Below, in pieces: positions 26,184-38,456 of a stretch of DNA of 64,000 nt. Each line of letters opens with the position of its first letter. The first letter of the stretch is position 1. Both the position numbers and the translations under genes were made by a program. The DNA lies in NCBI GenBank assembly GCA_021816775.1, contig JAKAXA010000003.1:62001-126000 (forward strand). Direction: 5' to 3'. The notes under the pieces are model-generated. The model did not search any database. It had not been told where the DNA came from and was given only the letters and a program-made list of their open reading frames with translations. The stretch comes from Pseudomonadota bacterium (GTDB lineage: Bacteria; Pseudomonadota; Gammaproteobacteria; Steroidobacterales; Steroidobacteraceae).

Positions 26184-26339
26184 GGCGGGATTATGGCCCG
26201 CCGGCCGATCCCCGCCAATCGGGGGCGCGGATGGCGATGCGATGATTATTGCGACGATTGCCCTATTCGCGAACGAATTGGAACATGCGTTGCACTTTTG
26301 GGGCGGTAAGATTTGCAATCAGCCGGTTACCGGCGGTGA

Positions 26340-27626
<1,287 letters not shown>

Positions 27627-27629
27627 GCG

Positions 27630-28646
27630 ATGGCGCAGATGAACATGGTGCAGGCGATCAACTCCGCGCTCGATGTCATGCTCGGGCGCGATCCGCGGGT
27701 GGTGGTGTTTGGCGAGGATGTCGGCTATTTCGGCGGCGTGTTCCGCTGCACCGACGGCCTGCAGCGCAAGTACGGCGAGCACCGGGTGCTCGACACGCCG
27801 ATCGCCGAGGGCGGCATCGTCGCGGCGGCGATCGGCATGGGCGTCAATGGACTGCGCCCGGTGGCCGAGATCCAGTTCGCCGATTACATCTATCCGGCCT
27901 TCGATCAGATCGTCAGTGAGCTCGCGCGGCTGCGCTACCGCACCGCCGGTGACTTCTGCGCGCCCGTCACCATCCGCACCCCGTGCGGCGGCGGCATCCG
28001 GGGCGGGCAGACGCACTCGCAGAGCCCGGAAGGGGTGTTCACGCACGTCTGCGGCCTGAAGGTCGTGATGCCCTCCAATCCGTACGATGCCAAGGGCCTG
28101 CTGATCAGCTCCATCGAGAACGAGGACCCGGTGGTGTTCTTCGAGCCGAAGCGCATCTACAACGGCCCCTTCGATGGCGACCCGCACAAGCCGGCGGTGC
28201 CCTGGAGCACGCATCCGAAGGGCGAGGTTCCCGAAGGCCACTACGCCATTCCGATCGGGAAGGCGGAAATCGTCCGCCCCGGCAAGGACGCGACGCTCCT
28301 CACCTACGGCACGATGGTGCACGTTGCGGAGGCGGCCGTGCGGCTCGTCGGCGTCGATGCGGAGATCATCGACGTGCGCACCATGGTGCCGCTCGATGTG
28401 GATACGCTGTGCACCTCGGTGTGCAAGACGGGCCGCTGCGTCATCGTGCATGAGGCGACCCGCTTCAGCGGTTTCGGCGCTGAGCTGTCGGCGACCGTGC
28501 AGGAGGAGTGCTTCTGGCACCTCGAGGCGCCGATCCAGCGCGTGACCGGCTGGGATACGCCCTATCCGCATGCGTTCGAGTGGGATTATTTTCCCGGCCC
28601 TGCGCGCATCGCTGCGGCGCTGCGCGGTGTGATGGAGGCGCGATGA
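27630..28646 (+). CDS. bkdA2: Branched-chain 2-oxoacid dehydrogenase E1 beta subunit
   Basis: The 338-residue beta subunit pairs with BkdA1. Family marks are NSALDVMLGRDPRVVVFGED, the DTPIAEGGIVAAAIGMG block, FADYIYPAFDQIVSE and TPCGGGIRGGQTHSQSPE. A C-terminal transketolase-type domain ends with HLEAPIQRVTGWDTPYPHA. It starts 3 bases after bkdA1 and overlaps bkdB by the ATGA junction, so translation is coupled. Confidence 0.93.
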   Translation: MAQMNMVQAINSALDVMLGRDPRVVVFGEDVGYFGGVFRCTDGLQRKYGEHRVLDTPIAEGGIVAAAIGMGVNGLRPVAEIQFADYIYPAFDQIVSELARLRYRTAGDFCAPVTIRTPCGGGIRGGQTHSQSPEGVFTHVCGLKVVMPSNPYDAKGLLISSIENEDPVVFFEPKRIYNGPFDGDPHKPAVPWSTHPKGEVPEGHYAIPIGKAEIVRPGKDATLLTYGTMVHVAEAAVRLVGVDAEIIDVRTMVPLDVDTLCTSVCKTGRCVIVHEATRFSGFGAELSATVQEECFWHLEAPIQRVTGWDTPYPHAFEWDYFPGPARIAAALRGVMEAR

Positions 28647-29890
28647 GCCGCTACGTCTTCAAGCTCCCGGACCTCGGCGAGGGCACCGTCTCGGCCGAGA
28701 TCGTCGGCTGGCACGTCAAGCCGGGCGATGCGGTCGAGGAAGAGCAGGTGCTGGTCGAGGTGATGACCGAGAAGGCAGCGGTCGAGGTGCCCTCGCCCGT
28801 GAGCGGACGGGTGCTGTCCACCACCGGCGAGCCGGGCGAGATGGTCGCCGTCGGCGCCGAGCTGATCGTGTTCGAGACCGGCGCCGCCGCGGCGGGTGAG
28901 CCGGCGAAGGCGGCCGAGGTCGCGCGGCCGCCCGCACCGGCGTCGGCCCCGCGGGGCAACGGTGCGGCCGCGCCGACGGCCGCCGCCGCGCACGGCCGAG
29001 TGATGACTTCGCCGGCCAATCGCCGCCGCGCCCACGAGGCGGGAATCGACCTGAAGCGGGTGCCCGGCAGCGGCCCCCAGGGGCGCATCCTGCGCGAGGA
29101 CCTGGAGGCGTTTCTGCGCGATGCGAAGGGCGGCGGGGGCGCCCCGCCCGCCGCACGCCCTGCGGACGCGGCGCCGCTGGCGCCGGAGCGTGAGGAGATC
29201 AAGGTCATCGGCTTGCGCCGGCTGATCGCCCAGCGCCTGAGCGAGAGCAAGCGCAACATTCCGCACTTCTCCTATGTCGAGGAGGTCGATGTGACCGAGC
29301 TCGAGGCGCTGCGTCGGCATCTGAACGGCCGGCTCACCCCCGCAGAGCCGGCGCTGTCCTACCTGCCGTTTCTGGTGCTGGCGCTGGTGCGCGCGCTCGA
29401 GGACTTCCCGCAGTGCAACGCCCACTATGACGCCGAGCGCGGCGTCATCATCCGCCACCGTGCGGTGCACGTGGGCGTGGCGACCCAAACGCCCGACGGC
29501 CTGAAGGTGCCGGTGGTGCGCAACGCCGAGCGGCGCTCGCTGCGTGAGATCGCCGCCGAGATGCGCCGCGTGACGGAGGCGGCGCGGCAGAACAAGGCGA
29601 CCCGCGAGGAGCTCGCCGGCTCGACCATCACACTGACCAGTCTCGGCAAGCTCGGCGGCATCGCCAGCACGCCCATCATCAATGCCCCCGAGGTGGCCAT
29701 CATCGGGGTCAACCGCGCGCTCGAGCGGCCGGTCGTGCTCGCGGGAGCCGTGGCGATACGGCGCATGATGAACCTCTCCTCATCGTTCGATCACCGCTTC
29801 GTCGACGGTTACGACGCGGCCGCGATGATCCAGGCGATGAAGGAGCGCATCGAGCACCCGGCGATGATCTTCATGCGCGAGGGGCGCTGA
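28643..29890 (+). CDS. bkdB: Branched-chain 2-oxoacid dehydrogenase E2 (dihydrolipoyl acyltransferase)
   Basis: The 415-residue E2 has one lipoyl domain (1-78; lipoyl lysine Lys44 in VMTEKAAVEV) and an Ala/Pro linker. An E1/E3-binding domain follows (121-158; SPANRRRAHEAGIDLKRVPG), then the acyltransferase core with the catalytic SSFDHRFVDG near the end. It transfers the branched acyl group to CoA. No E3 (lpd) gene follows, so dihydrolipoamide dehydrogenase must come from elsewhere. ATG 28643 overlaps the bkdA2 stop; an upstream extension is not homologous. It is convergent with the regulator, with stop codons touching. Confidence 0.92.
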   Translation: MSRYVFKLPDLGEGTVSAEIVGWHVKPGDAVEEEQVLVEVMTEKAAVEVPSPVSGRVLSTTGEPGEMVAVGAELIVFETGAAAAGEPAKAAEVARPPAPASAPRGNGAAAPTAAAAHGRVMTSPANRRRAHEAGIDLKRVPGSGPQGRILREDLEAFLRDAKGGGGAPPAARPADAAPLAPEREEIKVIGLRRLIAQRLSESKRNIPHFSYVEEVDVTELEALRRHLNGRLTPAEPALSYLPFLVLALVRALEDFPQCNAHYDAERGVIIRHRAVHVGVATQTPDGLKVPVVRNAERRSLREIAAEMRRVTEAARQNKATREELAGSTITLTSLGKLGGIASTPIINAPEVAIIGVNRALERPVVLAGAVAIRRMMNLSSSFDHRFVDGYDAAAMIQAMKERIEHPAMIFMREGR

Positions 29891-31441
29891 TCAGCGCGAG
29901 GTCCCGAGGATCTCGGAGCGCACCTCGTCGATCTCGCGCGCCCGCGAGGGGCGCGCCTTGGCGCCCGCGCAGCGCTCGGGCCGCGGGCAGCGCGAGCTGC
30001 GCGGACAGATGATGCGCGCCGGCCGCTCGAGCGCGGTATCGATCCAGGCGATGTTCAGCACGTTGGCGATCGCCTGCAGCGCGGATCTCGCCGCCTTCGG
30101 CGGGCGCGCCTCGCCGCCCTCGCGCACGCATTCGGCGAGAATCGACGCCGCGAGAGCGCCGCTCGATGCGCCGTTGGCATCGAGCGCCGGGGCGAGATCC
30201 ACCCCGACCGACAGGACGTGCGGATTGCCCGCCATGTCGCGCACCCGGCGCGAGTGGCAGCAATACAGCAGCGAGCGCTCCCCGTCGCGCAGCACCGAGA
30301 TCTGCGAGCCGGTGTCGCGGTCGCCGCCGAGCATGCGGAACACCGCCCAGTTGGGGCACGGATCGCTCACCTGGGCGAGGTTGCCCCAGGGCAGCGGGAT
30401 GCCGTTGCCGCGGTACACCGCGCGCAGGTACCCCGGCGGATACGCATCGAAGAAATGCCAGTAAGGATACGGGGACACCTTGGTCATGCGCCGCATGATC
30501 ACCGCGGGGGTGAGCTCGAGACGCGCGCCGGACTCGACGCGGTAGCGCTCGCGCGCCAGGAAGCGCCGGAACGGCACCCGGGGGGCGAGCAGCGCGCCGG
30601 CGAAGAAGCTGCACTCGAAGTCGCGCCAGGCGTGCAGGACGTCCTCGCCGTTCATGCCGGCGGCCGAGGCGCCCTCGGGGCTGCCGCCCATCTCACCGCC
30701 CGTGGCGTGGGGGGATTTCAGGCCGTCGCCGCCGTGCAGCACCTTGTGGGCGATGTGCGCGGCCAGATCAAACTTCAAGCGCGCCGGGTCGGACAGCAGC
30801 GCGCGGTTGGCGTAGATGAAGCGCGGCGGCTCGTAGAACGAGCGCACCATGCTGCGCACCTCGCGGTCCTTGTCGCGCGCCAGCACGGGCTTGCGCTCGA
30901 ACCAGCGGATCTCCAGGCCGTGCCGCCGGGTGAGGCGCAGCAGATCCTCGACTCCAAGCGGAAATCGCCGCTCGCCCACTTCCTCGGCCGCGCGCTCGAG
31001 GTCCGGAAAATCGTTGCGCGAGAACTCCTGGTGCGAGCGGATCAGCAGGTGCGCGAACTGCCGCCCGCTCGTGCCGGTCTGCTGCAGCAGCTCGGGAATC
31101 GCCGCCTGCAGCACCTCCTTGGAGAAAAGAAAGGCCGGCTCCAGGGGCACTTTGGCCGCGCCGCCGGCCGGCGCCGATACCGCTCCGAGCTCAGCCCCGC
31201 CGGTCTCGTCGAGAAACCAGTTCGGATCGCGTTGGAACACCTGCGCGAGCAGCGCGAGCAGCTCGCTCGAGGGCACGCGCTTGCCGCTCTCGATCATGCT
31301 GAGGTACGACACCGAGGGGGCCCGCTCGGCATCGCGCTGGATGCAGCGCGAGGAGAGCTCCTCGAGCGTCAGCCCGTTGCGCTTGCGCAGCTCGCGCAGC
31401 TTTGCACCGAGAAAATGGCCTTTGCGCAGCAGTGGCGGCAT
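29891..31441 (-). CDS. XRE-type transcriptional regulator of the DUF3612/short-chain acyl (ScfR/RamB-like) group
   Basis: The 516-residue protein has an N-terminal helix-turn-helix (about 12-70; LRELRKRNGLTLEELSSRC, SYLSMIESGKRVPSSELL). A long central part has an IrrE/DUF-like region (AAHIAHKVLHGGDG, FAGALLAPRVPFRRFLAR) and a DUF2083/3612-like C-terminal domain with a Cys cluster (CPRSSRCPRPERCAG). Such proteins sit beside glyoxylate or methylcitrate genes and respond to acetate or propionate metabolites. This one is divergent from aceB across 90 bases, which supports that role. ATG 31441 is chosen. Confidence 0.75.
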   Translation of the reverse strand: MPPLLRKGHFLGAKLRELRKRNGLTLEELSSRCIQRDAERAPSVSYLSMIESGKRVPSSELLALLAQVFQRDPNWFLDETGGAELGAVSAPAGGAAKVPLEPAFLFSKEVLQAAIPELLQQTGTSGRQFAHLLIRSHQEFSRNDFPDLERAAEEVGERRFPLGVEDLLRLTRRHGLEIRWFERKPVLARDKDREVRSMVRSFYEPPRFIYANRALLSDPARLKFDLAAHIAHKVLHGGDGLKSPHATGGEMGGSPEGASAAGMNGEDVLHAWRDFECSFFAGALLAPRVPFRRFLARERYRVESGARLELTPAVIMRRMTKVSPYPYWHFFDAYPPGYLRAVYRGNGIPLPWGNLAQVSDPCPNWAVFRMLGGDRDTGSQISVLRDGERSLLYCCHSRRVRDMAGNPHVLSVGVDLAPALDANGASSGALAASILAECVREGGEARPPKAARSALQAIANVLNIAWIDTALERPARIICPRSSRCPRPERCAGAKARPSRAREIDEVRSEILGTSR

Positions 31442-31476
31442 GAGAGCACCTTGGCGTGGCGGGAACGGCTCCGCGA

Positions 31477-31520
31477 TGTGAAATTAACAATGTGAAGTTT
31501 CCTTAGTCAAATTATTCACG
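31477..31520. promoter_or_regulatory. Candidate operator between regulator and aceB
   Basis: TGTGAA occurs at 31477-31482 and again at 31491-31496, 14 bases apart. A reverse copy TTCAC is at 31515-31519. The stretch is AT-rich in an otherwise very GC-rich intergenic gap, as expected for a shared regulator site and promoter. Confidence 0.35.
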
Positions 31521-31531
31521 TCATCGGGCTT

Positions 31532-33181
<1,650 letters not shown>

Positions 33182-33199
33182 GCTGCGGAGACCCCCATC

Positions 33200-34498
33200 A
33201 TGAAAGCGACCGAACTGTTGCCGAGCGCGCAGGATCTGCGCCGGACGTGGCAAGACTCTCCCCGCTGGCGCGGCATCGAGCGCGCCTACAAGGCCGAGGA
33301 CGTCGTGCGCCTGCGCGGCACCATCGCCGTCGAGCACTCGCTGGCGCGCCTCACCGCCGAGAAGCTCTGGCGCACGCTCAACGAGCGGCCCTTCGTCAAC
33401 GCCCTCGGGGCCCTCACCGGCAATCAGGCCATGCAGCAGGTGAAGGCCGGGCTCGAGGCCATTTACCTCTCCGGCTGGCAGGTGGCGGCCGATGCAAACC
33501 TCGCCGGGCAGATGTACCCGGACCAGTCGCTGTATCCGGCCGATTCGGTGCCGGCGGTGGTGCGCCGGATCAACTCCACGCTGCGGCGCGCCGATCAGAT
33601 CCATCACGCCGAGGGGGACGACAGCGTCGACTGGCTCAAGCCCATCGTCGCCGACGCGGAGGCCGGATTCGGCGGCGTGCTGAACGCCTTCGAGCTGATG
33701 AAGCAGCTGATCGAGGCAGGTGCGGCCGGCGCGCATTTCGAGGACCAGCTCTCCTCGGCGAAAAAGTGCGGCCACATGGGCGGCAAGGTGCTGGTGCCGA
33801 CGCAGGAGGCGATCAACAAGCTGCTGGCCGCGCGCCTTGCGGCCGACGTCTGCAACGTCCCGACCGTGCTCATCGCGCGCACCGATGCCGAGGCCTCGAG
33901 CCTGCTCACGGCGGACGTCGATGAGCGCGATCGGCCGTTCATCGATGCCGCGCGGGGGCGCACCGCGGAGGGCTTCTTTCACGTGCGCGCGGGGCTCGAG
34001 CAGGCGATTGCGCGCGCCTGCGCCTACGCGCCCTACGCCGACCTCCTGTGGTGCGAGACCGCCAAGCCCGATCTCGAGGAGGCGCGCCGCTTCGCCGAGG
34101 CCGTGCATCGGCGCTATCCGGGCAAGCTCCTCGCCTACAACTGCTCGCCGTCGTTCAACTGGCGGCGCAAGCTCGACGATACGACCATCGAGCGCTTCCA
34201 GCGCGAGCTCGGCGCGATGGGCTATCGCTTCCAGTTCATCACGCTCGCCGGCTTCCACGCGCTGAACTTCTCGATGTTCGAGCTGGCGCGCGGCTACCGG
34301 CAACGGCAGATGGCCGCTTATGTCGAGCTGCAGCAGGCGGAGTTCGCTGCCGAGCCGCACGGCTACAGCGCCACGCGGCATCAGCGGGAAGTCGGCGCCG
34401 GCTACTTCGATGAGCTGACGCAGGCGATCACCGGCGGTACCTCCTCGCTCGCAGCGCTCGCCGGGAGCACGGAGGCGCAGCAGTTCGCCACGGCGTGA
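33200..34498 (+). CDS. aceA: Isocitrate lyase
   Basis: AceA cleaves isocitrate to succinate and glyoxylate. The active-site loop KKCGH is at residues 188-192 (Cys190), with [37 protein letters not shown] and [16 protein letters not shown]. The 432-residue length matches the bacterial short form. With aceB it completes the glyoxylate shunt. Its regulator is probably the divergent XRE protein. KKCGH also appears in the separate methylisocitrate lyase gene at 36.5 kb, which is distinct in length and context. Confidence 0.95.
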   Translation: MKATELLPSAQDLRRTWQDSPRWRGIERAYKAEDVVRLRGTIAVEHSLARLTAEKLWRTLNERPFVNALGALTGNQAMQQVKAGLEAIYLSGWQVAADANLAGQMYPDQSLYPADSVPAVVRRINSTLRRADQIHHAEGDDSVDWLKPIVADAEAGFGGVLNAFELMKQLIEAGAAGAHFEDQLSSAKKCGHMGGKVLVPTQEAINKLLAARLAADVCNVPTVLIARTDAEASSLLTADVDERDRPFIDAARGRTAEGFFHVRAGLEQAIARACAYAPYADLLWCETAKPDLEEARRFAEAVHRRYPGKLLAYNCSPSFNWRRKLDDTTIERFQRELGAMGYRFQFITLAGFHALNFSMFELARGYRQRQMAAYVELQQAEFAAEPHGYSATRHQREVGAGYFDELTQAITGGTSSLAALAGSTEAQQFATA

Positions 34499-34522
34499 GC
34501 GAGGTGCCGATATACTCGCCGA

Positions 34523-35131
34523 ATGACCGTTGAGCGGCTGTTCGCGACTCTAATCTACTCTCGGCGTGTGGCAGGGGCGGGCCGTCTCGGACCGCCCCTG
34601 CTGCGCGAGTGCCGCCAGCTGCGCCTCGACGATGCAGCCGGAAGGCGCTGGTCCGCGAAGAGCTATCCCGGCGGGTATACCTCGTACGGCTCGGTGTGCC
34701 GCATGCACCGGCTCTCGCCGACGTTCGCCGCGCTTGAGCGGGCCATCGATCCGCACGTCGTCGCCTTCGCGCGCGCGCTCGAGCTCGATCTGACCGGCCG
34801 GGCGCTCGCCATGACCGACTGCTGGGTCAACATCATGCCGCGCGGCACGGCGCACGGGCTGCACCTGCACCCGCTCGCCACGATCAGCGGGACGTTCTAC
34901 CTCAAGACGCCGCGCGGGTGCGCGGCGCTGAAGCTCGAGGATCCGCGCCTCGAGCGCATGATGGCCGCCCCGCCGCGGCGGCCGGGGGCGAGCCGGGCCA
35001 ACCGGCCCTGGGTGCAGATTGCCGCCGCCGCCGGCAGCGTGGTGCTCTTTGAGAGCTGGCTGCGCCACGAGGTGCCGGCCAATCCGGCCGGCGAGCGCAT
35101 CAGCATCAGTTTCAACTACGGCTGGTTCTGA
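34523..35131 (+). CDS. 2OG-Fe(II) oxygenase-like protein (TIGR02466 type)
   Basis: The 202-residue protein fits the TIGR02466 family, a putative 2-oxoglutarate/Fe(II) double-stranded-beta-helix oxygenase. Features are MTDCWVNIMPRGTAHGLHLH near the metal, SGTFYLKTPRGCAALKLEDP, and the C-terminal VLFESWLRHEVPANPAGERI with SFNYGW. The HxH and distal H plus Arg are the expected Fe and 2OG ligands. Substrates of this family are unknown. It follows aceA by 24 bases and could be read in the same transcript. Confidence 0.7.
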   Translation: MTVERLFATLIYSRRVAGAGRLGPPLLRECRQLRLDDAAGRRWSAKSYPGGYTSYGSVCRMHRLSPTFAALERAIDPHVVAFARALELDLTGRALAMTDCWVNIMPRGTAHGLHLHPLATISGTFYLKTPRGCAALKLEDPRLERMMAAPPRRPGASRANRPWVQIAAAAGSVVLFESWLRHEVPANPAGERISISFNYGWF

Positions 35132-35232
35132 GGCCGGCGGGCGGGGCCGGCGTCGCACGGGCAATCTGCTCGAGCGCCGCCGCCGGCGTGCGGTCGGTCG
35201 CGGCGAGGCGCTCAGGCGCTTCAGCCGGTCCG

Positions 35233-35718
35233 TCAATGGTCGTGATGCCCGTGCGGACCGTGCACGTGGCCGTGAGAGAGCTCCTCTTCGGTGGCCGCAC
35301 GAACCGCTTCGATACGCACGTCGAAATACAGGATCTTGCCCGCCAGCGGATGGTTGCCGTCCAGGGTCACCATGTCACCGATGACTTTGGTCACCGTGAC
35401 CGCGCGCGTGCCTTCGGCGGTCTGTGCGTGCAGGCGCATCCCGGTCTTGATGTCCTTGATCCCGCGCAGCGCCCGGCGCGGGACGCTCTGCACCAGCTCG
35501 TTGTCGTACTCACCGTAGCCCTCGGCCGGCACTACCGTCACGGTCAGAGCATCACCGGCGTTCCTGCCCGTCAGTTCCTTCTCCAGTCCGGCAATGATGC
35601 TGCCGTGGCCATGCAGGTATGCAAGCGGCTCTCCGGGCTCGGACTGGTCGATGACCACGCCGGCCTCGTCCTTGAGCGTGTAGTGGAGGGTGACGATGGA
35701 ATCTGTGCCAATGGCCAT
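35233..35718 (-). CDS. slyD: FKBP-type peptidyl-prolyl isomerase SlyD
   Basis: SlyD is a cytosolic prolyl isomerase/chaperone that also handles metals. The 161 residues follow the family closely: DSIVTLHYTLKDEAGVVIDQ, LAYLHGHGSIIAGLEKEL, an IF domain (about 75-125) and VTLDGNHPLAGKILYFDV. A His-rich tail (HGHVHGPHGHHDH) is consistent with nickel/zinc binding. ATG 35718 is preferred; the frame continues upstream without homology, and GGGAG lies 8 bases ahead of this ATG. Confidence 0.93.
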   Translation of the reverse strand: MAIGTDSIVTLHYTLKDEAGVVIDQSEPGEPLAYLHGHGSIIAGLEKELTGRNAGDALTVTVVPAEGYGEYDNELVQSVPRRALRGIKDIKTGMRLHAQTAEGTRAVTVTKVIGDMVTLDGNHPLAGKILYFDVRIEAVRAATEEELSHGHVHGPHGHHDH

Positions 35719-35953
35719 CAAGGGAGCTCCCGGAGTGCAGAAGTAAGGCCGCGCCGCAGGGGTTCTGCGCACAGGTAGCGGCATTCTATCGCGCGGCTGT
35801 GACGTGCGTCACGCGGCGCAGGCTGAGCTCTCCCGAAAGGAATACCCGCGATGCTCTCGCTGAGATTACGCCCGGCACCCCCGCGATGGACATGTTGCGG
35901 GCCCTGCCGATCCCTACACTTGCGCGCGTTGGTTGGCCCAAAGGAAGAGCATC

Positions 35954-36040
35954 ATGACCCTCGCCGTTTCCCAGTTGATCCTCACCGCCGTGCTGCTGAT
36001 CGGCTTCTCCGTCGATTCGATCGGATCGCGCCGCCGCTGA
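35954..36040 (+). CDS. Tiny single-helix membrane peptide, 28 aa (candidate)
   Basis: A 28-codon frame, MTLAVSQLILTAVLLIGFSV then a basic SIGSRRR end. GGAAGAG lies about 6 bases before the ATG. The pattern (short hydrophobic helix, Arg-rich C-terminus, good ribosome site in a 250-base gap) is typical of uncharacterised small membrane peptides. No homologue is recognised, so this is a candidate only. Confidence 0.35.
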   Translation: MTLAVSQLILTAVLLIGFSVDSIGSRRR

Positions 36041-36067
36041 GCCTCCCCGCGCGCGCAGCGCGTCCCA

Positions 36068-36970
36068 CTACGGAACGACGCTCTTGACGATCGAGGCGTC
36101 GAGCGCCTCGTAATCCGCATAGGCGATCGTCTCGTAGAGCTCCTGGCGGGTCTGCATCTCGCCGATGAGAGCTTTCGGGCCGCCCTCGCGCGCGATCGTG
36201 GCGTAGAGCCGCTCGTGCGCCTTGGCGGCGATGCGCAGTGCGCTCACCGGCCAGATCACCATCCGAAACCCCAGCGCCTGGAATTGCTCGGCCGTGAAGT
36301 AGGGCGTGCGGCCGAATTCCGTCATGTTGGCGAGCAGCGGCGCCTCGATGCGCCGTGCGAACTCGCGGAACATCTCGGCGCTGGTCAGCGCCTCGGGGAA
36401 GATGGCGTCGGCGCCGGCATCCAGATAACGTTGCGCGCGCTCCACGGCCCCGTCGAGTCCCTCGCTGGCTGCGGCGTCCGTGCGCGCAATGACGTACAGG
36501 TGACGCCGCGCGCGGACCGCGGCGGCGATTTTCGCCGCCATGTCCTGCACCGGGATGAGCTTCTTGTCGTTCAGGTGCCCGCATTTCTTGGGCAGCACCT
36601 GATCCTCGATGTGCACCGCCGCGGCGCCCGCGTCCTCGAACGCGCGCACCATGTGCATCACGTTCAGCGCCTCGCCGTAGCCGGTGTCCCCGTCGACGAG
36701 CACGGGCAGTCCCGCGGCGCGGCTCACCTGGCGGATGAACACGCACACGTCTTCCACGGTGAGGATGCCGAGGTCAGGCAGCCCCATCGAGGCGCTCATC
36801 GCCGCCCCGGACAGGTACAGCGCCTCGAAGCCGGCGCGCCGGGCCTGCAGCGCCGCAAGGCCGTTGTAGGCGCCGGGAATGCGCAGGATCGGCCCGCGCC
36901 GCACCAGCGCCGCGAAGCGCTCGCCGGCGGGCACGGCAGGCACGTCGGCGCCAATCAGATAAGTGCTCAA
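36068..36970 (-). CDS. prpB: 2-Methylisocitrate lyase
   Basis: PrpB splits 2-methylisocitrate to pyruvate and succinate, the last step of the methylcitrate cycle. The KKCGH loop is at about residues 128-132 and is joined by LVDGDTGYGEALNVMHMVRA, VHIEDQ and MTEFGRTPYFT, which distinguish PrpB from isocitrate lyase. No ATG fits the N-terminus; TTG 36970 (SD-like GAGGG 8 bases upstream) gives about 300 aa, near the family's 290-296. GTG 36943 is an alternative. It is last in the prpC-prpD-prpB series, 11 bases after prpD. Confidence 0.88.
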   Translation of the reverse strand: MSTYLIGADVPAVPAGERFAALVRRGPILRIPGAYNGLAALQARRAGFEALYLSGAAMSASMGLPDLGILTVEDVCVFIRQVSRAAGLPVLVDGDTGYGEALNVMHMVRAFEDAGAAAVHIEDQVLPKKCGHLNDKKLIPVQDMAAKIAAAVRARRHLYVIARTDAAASEGLDGAVERAQRYLDAGADAIFPEALTSAEMFREFARRIEAPLLANMTEFGRTPYFTAEQFQALGFRMVIWPVSALRIAAKAHERLYATIAREGGPKALIGEMQTRQELYETIAYADYEALDASIVKSVVP

Positions 36971-36981
36971 GGGCTTGACCC

Positions 36982-38433
36982 TCAGATGACGAACAGGTCG
37001 AGGTACTCGTTCACCGGCGTGCGCTCGAGGCGCGCCTGATCGAGCGAGAGCTCCGCGATCGCACGCTGCTGCTTCTCGGGGAAGCGCCGCGCGAGATTGC
37101 GGCGGAATTTCTCTATCAGCAGCGGAATCCCCTCGGCGCGGCGACGCTTGTGCCCGATCGGATACTCGACCACCACTTCCGGCAGCTCCCGGCCGTCCTT
37201 CAGGCGCACGGTCACTGCATTGGCAATCGAGCGCTTCTGGGCATCGTGGTAGTCGCGGGTGAACTGCGGGTCCTCCACGCAGCGAATGCGCGCGCGCAGC
37301 GCATCGATGCGCGGATCGGACGCCACGCCGTCCTCGTAATCCGCCGCGGTGAGGCGGCCGAAGATGAGCGGCACGGCCATCATGTACTGGATGCAGTGGT
37401 CGCGGTCGGCAGGATTGGCGAGCGGGCCGCTCTTGTCGATGATGCGCATGCACGCCTCGTGCGTGCGCACGACGACGTGCTCGATCGCCTCGGCGGTCAC
37501 ACCGAGCTCGGCGAGCTCGCGGTGGATCTGCATCGCCGCCTCGACCGCCGTCTGCGCGTGGAACTCGGCCGGATAGGAGATCTTGAACAGCACGTTCTCC
37601 ATCACGTACGAGCCGTAGCCGCGCTGGAACTTCAACGGCTGCCCCTTGAACAGCGTGTCGTAGAACCCCCAGGTCTTGGCGGTGAGCGCCGTCGGGTAGC
37701 CCATCTCTCCGGTGCGCGCCATCAGCGCGAGGCGCACGGCGCGGCTGGTGGCATCGCCTGCGGCCCAGCTCTTGCGCGAGCCGGTGTTGGGCGCGTGCCG
37801 GTAGGTGCGCAGGCTCTGCCCGTCGATCCAGGCGAGCGAGACGGCGTTGATGATTTCCTCGCGCGTGAGGCCGAGCAGCCGCCCGACCACGGCGGTCGAG
37901 GCCACCTTCACCAGCACCACGTGGTCGAGCCCGACGCGGTTGAAGCTGTTCTCGAGCGCAATCACGCCCTGGATCTCGTGCGCGCGGATCATCGCGCTGA
38001 GGACCTCGCGCAGGGTGAGCGGCGCGCGGCCGCTCGCGAGCGCCTGGCGCGAGAGCCAGTCGGCCGTGGCGAGGATGCCGCCGAGGTTGTCCGAGGGATG
38101 GCCCCATTCGGCAGCGAGCCAGGTGTCATTGAAATCCAGCCAGCGGATCATCGCGCCGATGTTGAAGGCCGCCTGCACCGGGTCGAGCTGGAACTGCGTT
38201 CCCGGTACGCGCGCGCCGTGCGGCACCCAGGTGCCGGGCACGATCGGGCCGAGCAGCTTCGTGCAGGCGGGGTACTCGAGCGCCTCGAGCCCGCAGCCGA
38301 GCGTATCGAGCAGGCAATAGTGCGCGGTCCGGTAGGCGAGCTCGCCGCCGGGCTCGCCGCCGAGCACATAGTCGGCGATGTCGGTAAGGACCCGATCGGG
38401 CGCGGGCCGGGTGCAGTCGTGAGGAGTGGGCAT
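36982..38433 (-). CDS. prpD: 2-Methylcitrate dehydratase PrpD
   Basis: PrpD dehydrates 2-methylcitrate. The 483-residue length equals that of E. coli PrpD. Marks include [80 protein letters not shown] and [20 protein letters not shown]. The cluster uses PrpD rather than AcnD/PrpF. ATG 38433 gives the family's N-terminus; the longer open frame upstream is not homologous. Confidence 0.93.
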   Translation of the reverse strand: MPTPHDCTRPAPDRVLTDIADYVLGGEPGGELAYRTAHYCLLDTLGCGLEALEYPACTKLLGPIVPGTWVPHGARVPGTQFQLDPVQAAFNIGAMIRWLDFNDTWLAAEWGHPSDNLGGILATADWLSRQALASGRAPLTLREVLSAMIRAHEIQGVIALENSFNRVGLDHVVLVKVASTAVVGRLLGLTREEIINAVSLAWIDGQSLRTYRHAPNTGSRKSWAAGDATSRAVRLALMARTGEMGYPTALTAKTWGFYDTLFKGQPLKFQRGYGSYVMENVLFKISYPAEFHAQTAVEAAMQIHRELAELGVTAEAIEHVVVRTHEACMRIIDKSGPLANPADRDHCIQYMMAVPLIFGRLTAADYEDGVASDPRIDALRARIRCVEDPQFTRDYHDAQKRSIANAVTVRLKDGRELPEVVVEYPIGHKRRRAEGIPLLIEKFRRNLARRFPEKQQRAIAELSLDQARLERTPVNEYLDLFVI

Positions 38434-38456
38434 GGTTCGGATCAGTCCTGCAATGC

